From contig JAEYOW010000041.1 of the NCBI GenBank assembly GCA_023411375.1, positions 124,001-188,000 of the forward strand: DNA of 64,000 nucleotides. Reading direction: 5' to 3'. Positions 39,584 to 48,067 of this stretch are shown piece by piece. The DNA is from Bacillota bacterium (GTDB taxonomy: Bacteria > Bacillota > Clostridia > Christensenellales > Aristaeellaceae). Below the pieces are notes generated by a model. That model ran no database searches and had not been told where the DNA came from. It was given only the letters and a program-made list of their open reading frames with translations. The position numbers and the translations under genes are program-made. Position 1 is the stretch's first letter. Each line of letters starts with the position of its first letter.

Positions 39584-41329
39584 ATGCGCACCATTCAGTT
39601 TGGTTCCATCTACCATATGCCCTGGCTGGAGTACCGCCACGCCCTGCCGGACGGAAGGGTTTGCCTGCGCCTAAAAACGGGACGGAACGATTTTTCCCGC
39701 GTGGCCGCGCGCGTAACCAGCAATTACGCCATTCCGACTTTTTTTCAAAATGCGGACGAATATGAAATGGCCGTTGCCTACCGCGACGAGTGGCATGATT
39801 TTTACGAGGTGGTTTTTGAGCCCCGGGACCGCCGCGTAAAGTACCTGTTTGTACTGCAAAGCGACGAGCTGACGTTTAAACTGGATGCGCTGGGCCTGCA
39901 TCCCGGCGCGGACGCGTTTGAGGACGTGAGCGAGGCGTTCGCCTTCGCCTATGCCTATCCCGCTGAGGCCATGCCGGAATGGGCCCGCGGCTGTGTAGGA
40001 TATCAGATCTTTCCCGACCGCTTCCGCCGGGAGGGCGGCGACGAAGCAGGGCTGGAGCCATGGAACAGCGACCGCGTGCAAAATGAGTTCCGATTCGGCG
40101 GCAACCTGCGTGGAATTTTGAAAGCCGTTCCCTACCTGAAGGAACTGGGCGTCAAAATGATCTACTCCACGCCCCTGTTTGTCAGCGACAGCTCTCACCG
40201 CTATAATACGTTTGACTACTTTCGGATCGACCCGCTGCTTGGTACCGAGGAGGATCTTCGCGAGCTGTGCGACGAGTTGCACAACAACGGCATGCGCATT
40301 GTGATGGACGGCGTATTCAACCACTCCGGCATACAGTTCCCGCCGTTTGTAGACGCCAGGGAAAAGGGAGAAAGCTCCGAATACCGCGATTGGTTTTTCT
40401 TTGACGATACGGAGGCGTGCGGCTACCAAACCTTTGGGCACTGGCCGTACATGCCAAAGCTGAACCTGCGAAACGAGGCTTGCGCACAGTATTTCCTCGA
40501 GGTGGGCCGCTACTGGCTGGAGCGTTGCCATATCGACGGCTGGCGGCTGGACGTAAGCCCCGAGGTGTGGCCGGACTTTTGGCGGCGCTTCAAAAAGATG
40601 ATGCGCGAGGAAAATCCCGACAGCCTGATGATTGCCGAGTGCTGGGATGACAGCCGCGAATGGTTAACCCAGGGCGATATGTTCGATTCCACCATGCATT
40701 ATGTACTGAGCCGCAATATTTGGAACCGCTTTTGCTATCACAAAATCAGCGCGGAGCAGTTCGACTGGGCGGTGAACCGGGCGGCGATGCTGTATCCCCA
40801 GCGTATACAGGAGGTGCTTTGGATCTTTCTGGGCAGCCATGATACCGCGCGCGTGCGTACCCGGGCGGGCGGCGATGTGCGCATGCTTCACGCCGCGTCG
40901 TTTTTTCAGTTTACCTATCTGGGAGCGCCCATCATTTATTATGGCGACGAGCTGGGAATGGAGGGCGGGGACGATCCGTACTGCCGTTTTCCCATGCGAT
41001 GGGACAATGTGGAGAACAATCCGACGCACAGGCATTATCAGCATCTGGCAAAAATCCGCGAAAAGACGCCCGCTCTCCGCGTGGGGAGCTTCCGCACCCA
41101 CGCCGTATTTGACGATGGGCTGTACGCTTACCTGCGAACCGCCGGCGGCCAGCAGGCGCTGTGCATTCTCAATACAGGGACGGAGCCCGTCAGGCGCCGC
41201 GTGGAACTTCCCGGTGGTATGGCGGAAATGGCTGTTGTGCATGATCTTTATGCCGATAAAAGCATTGCCGTGGAGGATGGAGCCGTGAGCTGCGCGCTTG
41301 ATGTGGGCGAGGGCTTGATTTTGGTCTAA
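39584..41329 (+). CDS. Intracellular alpha-glucan hydrolase, GH13 (neopullulanase/maltogenic amylase type)
   Basis: Hydrolyses alpha-1,4 or alpha-1,6 bonds of maltodextrins, pullulan or cyclodextrins. The 581 residues have an N-terminal beta domain, then the GH13 barrel with all four conserved regions: DGVFNHSG, GWRLDVSPEV (nucleophile Asp about 323), IAECWDD (acid/base Glu about 352) and LGSHDTARVR (Asp about 420), then a C-terminal beta domain. No signal peptide, so it acts inside the cell on imported sugar. ATG 39584 follows AAAGGAG; it is cotranscribed with the LacI repressor. Confidence 0.9.
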   Translation: MRTIQFGSIYHMPWLEYRHALPDGRVCLRLKTGRNDFSRVAARVTSNYAIPTFFQNADEYEMAVAYRDEWHDFYEVVFEPRDRRVKYLFVLQSDELTFKLDALGLHPGADAFEDVSEAFAFAYAYPAEAMPEWARGCVGYQIFPDRFRREGGDEAGLEPWNSDRVQNEFRFGGNLRGILKAVPYLKELGVKMIYSTPLFVSDSSHRYNTFDYFRIDPLLGTEEDLRELCDELHNNGMRIVMDGVFNHSGIQFPPFVDAREKGESSEYRDWFFFDDTEACGYQTFGHWPYMPKLNLRNEACAQYFLEVGRYWLERCHIDGWRLDVSPEVWPDFWRRFKKMMREENPDSLMIAECWDDSREWLTQGDMFDSTMHYVLSRNIWNRFCYHKISAEQFDWAVNRAAMLYPQRIQEVLWIFLGSHDTARVRTRAGGDVRMLHAASFFQFTYLGAPIIYYGDELGMEGGDDPYCRFPMRWDNVENNPTHRHYQHLAKIREKTPALRVGSFRTHAVFDDGLYAYLRTAGGQQALCILNTGTEPVRRRVELPGGMAEMAVVHDLYADKSIAVEDGAVSCALDVGEGLILV

Positions 41330-41411
41330 AAATGTTTACAATGTACCCATGGGATGTTGCGGGCGGATCGCCCCGGCGTTTCTTTCAAAACACGGAGGAG
41401 GACACCCCGAG

Positions 41412-41987
41412 ATGAAGGAACTGGTCGAAGCAATCCGCGCGCGGGGCGTGGGCGTGGGTACGGAAATTGTGAAGGTGGACATGTTTTTGAACCACCGCCT
41501 GGATACCGATTTGTTTGTGAAAATGGGACAGGCGTTTGCAGACGCTTTCGCCGCCGAGAAGCCTGATCTGGTGCTGACGGTGGAGGCCAGCGGCATCGCC
41601 GCCGCGCTGACCACGGCCATGGCCTGCGGGAATATTCCCGTGGTATTTGCCAAAAAAAGCCGTACCCGCAACGTTACGGGCGACGTATATGAGAGCCGGG
41701 TGTTCAGCTTTACCCATGGCGTGGAAAACCATATCCGCGTAGCCAAGGAATACCTGCCTACGGGAGCCAAGGTGCTGATTATCGACGATTTTCTGGCCAA
41801 CGGCGAGGCTGCCGAGGGCCTGTGCGGCCTGGTGCGGCAGGCGGGCGCGACGGTTATCGGCATCGGAATTTGCGTGGAAAAAAGCTTTCAGCCCGGCCAC
41901 CAGAAGCTGGCGGACGACGGGTATAAGGTGGTCGCGCTTGCGAAGGTCACCGGTATTGTGGATGGAAAACTACAGGTCGAGGATTGA
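41412..41987 (+). CDS. xpt: Xanthine phosphoribosyltransferase
   Basis: Purine salvage: xanthine plus PRPP gives XMP. The 191-residue length is that of Xpt. The N-terminal region KVDMFLNHRLDTDLFVKMG, the purine-site TVEASGIAAALTTA and the PRPP-binding loop VLIIDDFLANGEAAEG are all present. ATG 41412 is chosen because Xpt proteins begin MKELVE-like and GGAGGAGG lies 10 bases upstream. Only 82 bp separate it from the hydrolase, with no purine riboswitch, unlike many Bacillota xpt genes. Confidence 0.93.
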   Translation: MKELVEAIRARGVGVGTEIVKVDMFLNHRLDTDLFVKMGQAFADAFAAEKPDLVLTVEASGIAAALTTAMACGNIPVVFAKKSRTRNVTGDVYESRVFSFTHGVENHIRVAKEYLPTGAKVLIIDDFLANGEAAEGLCGLVRQAGATVIGIGICVEKSFQPGHQKLADDGYKVVALAKVTGIVDGKLQVED

Positions 41988-42035
41988 CGGCCTGGAAGGG
42001 AATCCGGTGGCTTTCGATGGGCTCCGAGAGTTTTA

Positions 42036-42059
42036 ATGGCGCGGATGCGCCATTTTTTA
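42036..42059 (+). terminator. Terminator of xpt
   Basis: ATGGCGC/GCGCCAT stem with 4-nt loop followed by TTTTTT. Confidence 0.88.
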
Positions 42060-42095
42060 TAGCTCTATTTTCCATTTGTTAGGAAGATCGTAAAT

Positions 42096-43853
42096 ATGTG
42101 GAAAGAATGGATGGGAATTCTTATTTGTGCTGGCGCGCTTGTGGGTCTGGCAGTGTTTTACATCCGGTACTTCCGGCTTCCAGTGTGTATAACGCCTGTG
42201 CTTTGTTGCTCGGGTGTGAGTGTTTTTTTGACGTTTGCCGGAATGGCTGGACTTCTTCTGCCAGGCTGCTACATCGTGCTTGGACTGGGATGGCTGGCGC
42301 TGGTCGTGGGGATGATTGCGCCCGGGAGAAGGCGGCGTGAGAAACCGAAAGCGCTGGAATGGACCGTGCCGTTGTTGTTCCTGGTAGCGCTGTGCGCGTA
42401 TGCGGCGGTACGTGTGAATGAAAAATCGTTCATCCATTACGATAACTATTCGCATTGGGGCCTGATGGTTTCCCAAATGCTGCGGCTGGACGCGCTGCCC
42501 ACGGCTATGAGCGCTCCCGTCGTTGCATTTTCTTCCTATCCCCCCGCTGCCGCCTGCCTGGTCTATTTTTTCGCGCAGTTTTCTGGCGCGAGCGAAGGAG
42601 CGATGATGTTTGGCCAGGCGTTTTGAATTTTCTGCTGCATTTTGCCCTTCTGGGGCTTTGTCAAAAAACGGGCGGTACTGAGCGTGGCGCTGATTGTATG
42701 CATGGCGACGGCGTTGCTGGTAGGGAATATCTTTATTGTTGATTTGCTGGTGGATACGCTGCTGCCGCTTTTAGGCGTTGCCGGCGTGCTTTGCATGGCG
42801 CTGCTTCGTAACAGGCAGCGGGCAGCGACGGCCAGTGCCGCCGTTTTATGCATGGCGCTGGTATTGGTTAAAAACTCGGGCCTGTTCTTCGCCGCAGCCG
42901 TGACGTTTATGTTATGGGCTTGCGCGCTGCATGGCAAGGGCCGTGGGAAGGCGTTGGGCGCGCTTGTAAGCGTAGAGCTGAGTATATTGTGCGTCATTTT
43001 GCTGTGGCGGCTGCATGTGGCGCGCGCATTTGGTTCAGCCGATGTGGGCAGCCACGCCGTATCCCTTGTGGGCTACGGCGAAGGACTCTCCCAAAAACTG
43101 GAGCAGGGGCCTCTTGGACAGATTGGTTTGAATTTTTTTCAAAAGGCAAACGACCCGGCAGGGCTACCTAACCGGATACTGATGCTGCCGCTGATGGCGG
43201 GCCTGTGGCTCTGCCTGTTAAAGCAGCCTGTTGGGAAAAAGCTGCTCGGGTTGCTGCTGTTCACGCTCGCGTGCTGTTTTCTGTGGCAGGTCGCGTTGTT
43301 ATGGGCTTATCTGTTTACCAGTTTTTCAGCGGTGGATGCCCTCAATATCCCCAGCTATGAACGCTATTCGATGAGCGGCACACTGTTTGCCGCCGGTATG
43401 GGCCTGTGGGCGGTGTTACTCGCGTTGTCCGCCCTGCCGGAGCGTGGCGAGGCGCGCGGACTCGCCGTGGCGCTGTGCGTGCTGATCTGCACAACGCCGT
43501 TTTTACCCCTAAGGGACCGTCTGTCGCTTTTGTATCGTGACGACGGTGCGCCGCCGCTTCGGGAAAAGCTGGAAACGCTATATTCACAGGAGGATGTCGG
43601 CTACGGTAAAAAATACTGGCTTCTCCTCAGCGAAGCAGGCGAAGCGGACTTGGCCTATCAGCTCTCTCGATATTTGCTGGGTTCGCCGCATGTCCGGTGC
43701 ATTTATCCATGGACAGACCCCGGGGACCCCGCGCTTTGGGATAACCCATGCGACGTGTTGATCTTTACGGATGAAAACATTGAAATGATGGATGCCTGGG
43801 TACCGCTGGCGGAGGAAACGGAAATCACCGTAGTTATTCCAGAATTTTCTTGA
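42096..43853 (+). pseudogene. Polytopic membrane protein gene interrupted by an in-frame TGA
   Basis: One frame of 586 codons is broken only by TGA at 42624-42626. The first part (176 residues) has four helices and a SFIHYDNYSHWG motif in an outer loop. The frame resumes with FVKKRAVLSVALIVCMATA and six or more helices, ending in a soluble C-terminus with CDVLIFTDENIEMMD. Both halves are hydrophobic and similar in codon use, so they were one protein. A TGG (Trp) to TGA change is the simplest cause; two small indels around TTTTGAATTTT are another. The DNY-S-H-W loop recalls polysaccharide or glycosyl-transfer membrane proteins, but function is unknown. Confidence 0.72.
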
Positions 43854-43865
43854 AAACCAAAGAAA

Positions 43866-43912
43866 AAGCGGAATTGAAGGCAGGTCCGTCGACTGTCTGC
43901 CTATAACCGCTT
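43866..43912. terminator. Two-step hairpin after the broken membrane-protein gene
   Basis: Outer stem AAGCGG/CCGCTT and inner stem AGGCAG/CTGCCT. A T-run follows only on the minus strand (CCGCTTTTTC), so as an intrinsic terminator it would work best leftwards; on the plus strand it simply ends the transcribed unit. Confidence 0.5.
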
Positions 43913-44048
43913 GGCCTAGATATATGCAAGGAATCAAGTTCGGCTGTGCGTTTGCGGGCCTAACACGGTTCAAAAGCCGTATGCGTCCATCAGCGTGCTG
44001 CATGCGTGGAGTGGGAAGGCGAGTTGCCCTGGCCGCCCTGTCCCCCTA

Positions 44049-44077
44049 TTGTTTTGATTCAAAAGCGCGATTATAAT
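44049..44077 (+). promoter_or_regulatory. Promoter of the lipase-like gene
   Basis: TTGTTT, 17-bp spacer, TATAAT, 43 bp before the TTG start codon. Confidence 0.6.
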
Positions 44078-44119
44078 AGAGAGGATCATTCCGAAACCAA
44101 TGCTCAGGAGGCGATCCCG

Positions 44120-45859
44120 TTGAATACTCCCCAATGGTTCCCACATCGCGGTCAATCCGCGAAGGCCCGACCGGAGGAGGAGCCTTCCGCCCGGCAGGGC
44201 GCGCCGGTTCCGCAGGCAGAAATACCCCGGCCCGGCGGTGGGGAAGCGGCCGTAACCAAGGGACACGGCGCCATCACCGGCCGCGACCTTTCGCAACTGT
44301 CCAGCCTCACGCGTCCGTTCGTGCGCGATCCTTTCTACCGCCTGCGTCCGCCGTTTACCCGCGAGGCGGCGGAGCTGTCGCTGGAGCTGGCCAACATGAC
44401 CTATACTCTGGATCTGGACCCCTGGGCGGAGGCGGGCTGGAATGATTTTTCCATCCAGATCGACGATACGCTCCAAAGCGGTATGACCCATGGCGGAAGC
44501 GCAGACGGCGAGCGGATGCAGAACCTCATCAGCGCATGGAAGATGCTGCGCGCGAAGGCGGCTCTGCGCGAGCTCAACCCCGTCGCGCAGGTGATGAGCG
44601 CCCTCCGGCAGCGTGAGCGCAGCGATACGATTAAGGCCGTGTGCATGATGCACCGTATGGAGGGCGGCGGGTACCTGCTCGCTATCGGCTTCATGGGAAC
44701 CGGCAAACGGTTTTACGACTGGATATCCAACTTCCGCTTCACCACCGAGGAAGGCTTTCACAAGGGCTTTTACCAGCTGTGCACCTACTTTGAGCAGGGC
44801 GCGGAAAGCATCGTTTTTCCCAAAACGGCGGCAGAGCTCGGGCTGGAAAAGCTGACGCTTGGCGAGGTGCTCTGCGAGATGAAAAGCGCCCGGAGCCGCT
44901 TCCGCCTGTGGATGGCAGGGCACAGCCAGGGCGGCGCGGTGATGCAGGTTTTTACCCACCGGCTGATCACGGACTGGGGCGTGCTGCCGCAAAACATCAC
45001 CGGCTATGGCTTTGCCTCCCCAACCGTTGCTACCGGAAGGCTTGTGTATGACCCGGCCGCCTATCCGCTGTACCACATCATCAACAGCGACGACATGGTG
45101 CCCCGCATGGGCGCGCTGCTGCACCTGGGCCTCTGCCTGTCCTTCCAGTCGGACGATAAAATGAGGGAGGCGACCTACGGTCTGAGCGCGCTTCCGGCTG
45201 ACATCGCCGCGCGTGAAACCATTCGTTCCTATCAACGGCAAATGGTGGACACCGCCAGCATCCTTTTGTATTCCACCGCGTTTATGCAGTGCATGGCTGA
45301 GGAAAAGGGCGAGGAGGGCCTCAATAGCCTGATGTCCAAAAAATGGAGCTTTGCGCCCATCGACCGCGTGCTTGCGCTGGCGGGGGACAAGGCGATGGAT
45401 TGGCTGGACAGGCTGGTGGAAAACGCGCAGAACGGTCACGCCGCGCTGACGGGCAGGCCGATGGATGAGGCGGAACTCACCCGGCTTCGCGATAGCATGC
45501 GGCCTATGATGCATGAAATCCCGTTCAGGCGGCTGATGGGCGCGGTGCTGAGCTACTGCGTACCGCCTCACCACATCATGCGCAACCAGCAGAAGGAACA
45601 GGGCGCATACGCCTATATTGTGGAAAACAGGCTGGACGAGCTTCGGCCTTTCATCTGGCTTAATCCAAAGGACAGCGCGCCCGTCAGGCGCTACGGCGAG
45701 CTTGCCGCCCTGCGGGCGCAAACGCGCGAAGTTCTCCGCGCGGCCGTCCCCGCCCACCGCAAGGGAGCCGCGGTTGGCGCAAAGGCCCGCGCACAGGCGC
45801 TCGGTGTGCAACGTACAGGCATCGGCGCGAGACGCGGTTTGCGTTCCGCGCATCGCTGA
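44120..45859 (+). CDS. Class 3 lipase-like alpha/beta hydrolase
   Basis: A 579-residue protein with the nucleophile elbow AGHSQGGAVMQ (residues about 265-275), and later YHIINSDDMVPRMG, which supplies the catalytic Asp region of Lipase_3 proteins (Mbeg1-like). The first 70 residues are low complexity, proline- and alanine-rich. No signal peptide, so an intracellular or unconventional location is likely. The start is TTG 44120 because AGGAGG lies eight bases upstream; no ATG in frame has such support. A long open frame on the opposite strand is a GC-rich shadow. Confidence 0.8.
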   Translation: MNTPQWFPHRGQSAKARPEEEPSARQGAPVPQAEIPRPGGGEAAVTKGHGAITGRDLSQLSSLTRPFVRDPFYRLRPPFTREAAELSLELANMTYTLDLDPWAEAGWNDFSIQIDDTLQSGMTHGGSADGERMQNLISAWKMLRAKAALRELNPVAQVMSALRQRERSDTIKAVCMMHRMEGGGYLLAIGFMGTGKRFYDWISNFRFTTEEGFHKGFYQLCTYFEQGAESIVFPKTAAELGLEKLTLGEVLCEMKSARSRFRLWMAGHSQGGAVMQVFTHRLITDWGVLPQNITGYGFASPTVATGRLVYDPAAYPLYHIINSDDMVPRMGALLHLGLCLSFQSDDKMREATYGLSALPADIAARETIRSYQRQMVDTASILLYSTAFMQCMAEEKGEEGLNSLMSKKWSFAPIDRVLALAGDKAMDWLDRLVENAQNGHAALTGRPMDEAELTRLRDSMRPMMHEIPFRRLMGAVLSYCVPPHHIMRNQQKEQGAYAYIVENRLDELRPFIWLNPKDSAPVRRYGELAALRAQTREVLRAAVPAHRKGAAVGAKARAQALGVQRTGIGARRGLRSAHR

Positions 45860-45867
45860 ACGATGAA

Positions 45868-45913
45868 GAACACGCGCGTTGCCGGCGCTTTTCAGCGGGC
45901 AATGCGCGTGTTC
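45868..45913. terminator. Bidirectional terminator between lipase and sigF
   Basis: 16-bp stem (GAACACGCGCGTTGCC against 45898-45913, one G-U pair), with TTCTTTATC after it on the plus strand and TTCTTCATC on the minus strand. It serves both converging genes. Confidence 0.85.
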
Positions 45914-45921
45914 TTTATCTC

Positions 45922-46593
45922 CTACAGCGGCGCGGAAAGCCGCTCTTTAAGCATATCTTTTCCCTGACGCTCCCATCTGGACAGCTGCGGTTGGGATACG
46001 CCGAAACGCTTCGCCACCTCGGCCTGTGAAAATCCCGCCCCAAACCTGAGCCACAGCACCTGCGCATAAGGTTTATCAAGGCCCATAATCGCATCCTTGA
46101 GCAGCACCCAGTCCTCAAAGCCTCCGCCGCCATCCGGTACGGATAGGCGCTCGGCGTCCACGTCGCCTTCTACGCATTGCATACGCTCGCGCGCCGCGAG
46201 CATCGCGCCCAGGCGCTCTGGTTCTACGCCCACCGCGACGCCCAGCTCCGCTACCGTCGGCTCCCTGCCGTCGCGGCGGCGCAGCTCCTCCCGCGCCGTT
46301 TCCGCGGCCAGCATCACGCGCAGGTCCGCACGCGGCACGTGCATTGGCGCCGCGCGGCGGCACAGTTCACGAAGCGCACCCAACACAAAGGGAATCGCAT
46401 AGGTGGAGAAACGGGTCCCCCTGTCCGGATCAAAGCGTGAGGCGGCCCAAAGCAGCGCGGCCTCCGCCTCTCCGATCAGCTCCTCGCGTGGCACGCCGCG
46501 GCCGTAAAAACGGCGCGCGCAGTAAACCGCCAGTCCATAGTGCTCCCGTCCGGCAGGCGCCCGGTCAGCCAATTTCGTCAAGCATTCGCTCAC
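45922..46593 (-). CDS. sigF: Forespore sigma factor F
   Basis: Sporulation sigma factor of 223 residues. Region 2 contains LIGEAEAALLWAASRFDPDRGTRFSTYA, and region 4 ends with VLWLRFGAGFSQAEVAKRFGVSQPQLSRWE. It directs early forespore genes and is held inactive by SpoIIAB, coded just upstream. It starts at GTG 46593 and overlaps spoIIAB by 29 bp, so the pair is translationally coupled. Its place as third gene after spoIIAA and spoIIAB separates it from SigG. Confidence 0.92.
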   Translation of the reverse strand: MSECLTKLADRAPAGREHYGLAVYCARRFYGRGVPREELIGEAEAALLWAASRFDPDRGTRFSTYAIPFVLGALRELCRRAAPMHVPRADLRVMLAAETAREELRRRDGREPTVAELGVAVGVEPERLGAMLAARERMQCVEGDVDAERLSVPDGGGGFEDWVLLKDAIMGLDKPYAQVLWLRFGAGFSQAEVAKRFGVSQPQLSRWERQGKDMLKERLSAPL

Positions 46594-47032
46594 GGTGCAA
46601 CCCCACCTCGCCCGTGATGTATTTGCGCATCGTCACGGTGGTTCCTTCGTCCACGGCGCTTTCCACTTCTACTGCGTCCATAAACGTCTGCATAACGCAA
46701 AAGCCCATTCCGCTGCGTTCAGACCCGTCCCCCGTGGAATAGAAGGGCTGCATGGCCGCCGCAACATCCTCAATGCCGCATCCGTCGTCATGCACGCGCA
46801 CGGTCAAAAGCCGGCGTTCTCCATATTCGGCGCACATGCGCACCATGCCGCCCTCCCTGTCCCGGTAACCGTGCACAATGGCGTTGGTGACAGCCTCGCT
46901 GACAGCGGTCTTGATATCCGCCATCTCCGGCAGGGTGGGGTTTAGCTGAACGGCAAAGGCCGCGATGGCAACGCGCGCGAACGCCTCGTTCTGCGGGCAC
47001 GCCGAAAAGGTCAGTTCCATTTGGTTTTGCAT
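46565..47032 (-). CDS. spoIIAB: Anti-sigma F factor and serine kinase SpoIIAB
   Basis: Binds SigF and phosphorylates SpoIIAA. The 155 residues carry the GHKL ATPase boxes: EAVTNAIVHGY (N box), VHDDGCGIEDV (G1) and GSERSGMGFCVMQTFMD (G2). GTG 47035 or ATG 47032 are both possible starts behind GAGGAGG; the ATG overlaps the spoIIAA stop by one base. Standard operon order with spoIIAA and sigF. Confidence 0.95.
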   Translation of the reverse strand: MQNQMELTFSACPQNEAFARVAIAAFAVQLNPTLPEMADIKTAVSEAVTNAIVHGYRDREGGMVRMCAEYGERRLLTVRVHDDGCGIEDVAAAMQPFYSTGDGSERSGMGFCVMQTFMDAVEVESAVDEGTTVTMRKYITGEVGLHRERMLDEIG

Positions 47033-47358
47033 CACAGCCGTCCTCCTCTTTTTGAATCCTCGATGCCGATCACACGGTGCAGTCCCGAAAGCCTGAACAG
47101 CTTTTCAATGGGCGGCTGCATGTTTTTAACGCTCAGGGTTCCCCCGCGCGCCTGTAATGCGCGCAGCCTGCCCAGCAGCACGCCGATTCCCGAGGAATCC
47201 ATAAATGTCAGGTTTTCCAAATCCAGCACCAGATGGACGACGCTGGGGTTATCCACGATTTCGTCCAGCTGGCGGCGTATCTGCGGCGCGGCGAAATGGT
47301 CCAGCTCGCCCGCAATGACGACCGTTACAGCGTCCCTGAGCGGCTTTGCTTGCAACAT
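47032..47358 (-). CDS. spoIIAA: Anti-sigma F factor antagonist SpoIIAA
   Basis: STAS-domain protein of 108 residues that frees SigF when unphosphorylated. The phosphorylation site is the second serine of LTFMDSSGIGVLLGR (around residue 57). The N-terminal strand AVTVVIAGELDHFAAPQIR and the helix LRALQARGG complete the STAS fold. First gene of the operon; ATG 47358 follows GGAGG. A SigH-like promoter lies upstream. Confidence 0.95.
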   Translation of the reverse strand: MLQAKPLRDAVTVVIAGELDHFAAPQIRRQLDEIVDNPSVVHLVLDLENLTFMDSSGIGVLLGRLRALQARGGTLSVKNMQPPIEKLFRLSGLHRVIGIEDSKRGGRL

Positions 47359-47391
47359 GGCGCAACCTCCGATTTCGGTTTTTCGCGTGTA

Positions 47392-47421
47392 GAGTTCGTG
47401 TAGGCGTCACGCTTATCCTTT
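47392..47421 (-). promoter_or_regulatory. SigH-type promoter of the spoIIA operon
   Basis: Minus strand AAAGGATAA, 12-bp spacer, CACGAAC, close to the SigH pattern RnAGGAwWW-N11-12-RnnGAAT. Control of spoIIA by SigH is known in Bacillus and fits here. Confidence 0.55.
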
Positions 47422-47474
47422 GCCGAAAAATGAGAGGTTATGCGCTTTTGCTCAATTTTGTGCGACAAATTTCG

Positions 47475-47521
47475 CAAAAAACACCGGCGCGCCGGGCGGT
47501 TTAACCGCCATGGCGCGCCGG
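47475..47521 (-). terminator. Terminator upstream of the spoIIA operon
   Basis: 10-bp stem CCGGCGCGCC/GGCGCGCCGG with an inner GGCGG/CCGCC hairpin, followed on the minus strand by TGTTTTTT. It ends the transcript of the gene at 47546 and isolates spoIIA. Confidence 0.85.
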
Positions 47522-47545
47522 CGATAATATGTCCGGCCCGGTATC

Positions 47546-48049
47546 TTATGCTGGTATCCCCGCGGGCCGGCATTCGTAGTATCCGCCCTGTCCGCTTTCA
47601 TCCGTCACAAAGGTGCACAGGAATTCAGCCTCCTCACGCGGCAGCCGGAAGCTGTCGTTGCCGAGCGCGTCCGCGAAACGTGGATATCCGCTTTGGTCGT
47701 TCGGCATCGGAATGGCCGTGACCAGGTCGGTATTCTTCCAGAGCAGCAAAAGCGGCTCGTCGTCGCCCATATCGGCAAACCGCGGACTGTATTGCATAAG
47801 CCGCAGAAATTCCCAGCTTTCCAGCGCCTTCCAGGACGCGGCGAATTGTGCGGTTTCCCACTCCTGCGGATAGGCGTCGGCCAGGAAAAAACGCCGGCCG
47901 TCGCGCAGGTGGGAAAGCACCGCGCCCGCCTCCACACGCAAAGGGTCTTCATCAGGGCGGCGCATGGAGGCGTTGCCCAGCAGCCACACGCCGGCCGACG
48001 CAAGCGCTACGGTACAAAGCAGCCATACAAGGGGCGTCAGCTTCTTCAT
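47546..48049 (-). CDS. Membrane-anchored protein of unknown function
   Basis: A 167-residue protein with one N-terminal helix (LTPLVWLLCTVALASAGVWLL) that is either an uncleaved anchor or a signal peptide. The rest is soluble with many aromatic residues (WETAQFAASWKALESWEFLRLM) and a C-terminal GQGGYYECRP. No family recognised. It follows the metallophosphoesterase by 18 bp and may share its transcript and its location at the membrane. Confidence 0.65.
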   Translation of the reverse strand: MKKLTPLVWLLCTVALASAGVWLLGNASMRRPDEDPLRVEAGAVLSHLRDGRRFFLADAYPQEWETAQFAASWKALESWEFLRLMQYSPRFADMGDDEPLLLLWKNTDLVTAIPMPNDQSGYPRFADALGNDSFRLPREEAEFLCTFVTDESGQGGYYECRPAGIPA

Positions 48050-48067
48050 GCGAACTCCTTTCCGGCG

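Noticed and set aside
41330..41411. Purine riboswitch before xpt
   Set aside because: Only 82 bp and none of the conserved purine-aptamer loops.
42096..43853. TGA as a recoded tryptophan or selenocysteine codon in the membrane protein
   Set aside because: No SECIS-like hairpin directly after the TGA, and other genes nearby use TGA as stop; a nonsense change is simpler.
43970..45853. Open frame of 627 codons on the minus strand opposite the lipase gene
   Set aside because: GC-rich shadow: the plus-strand frame has GHSQGG, a ribosome site and a promoter; the minus frame has no recognisable motif.
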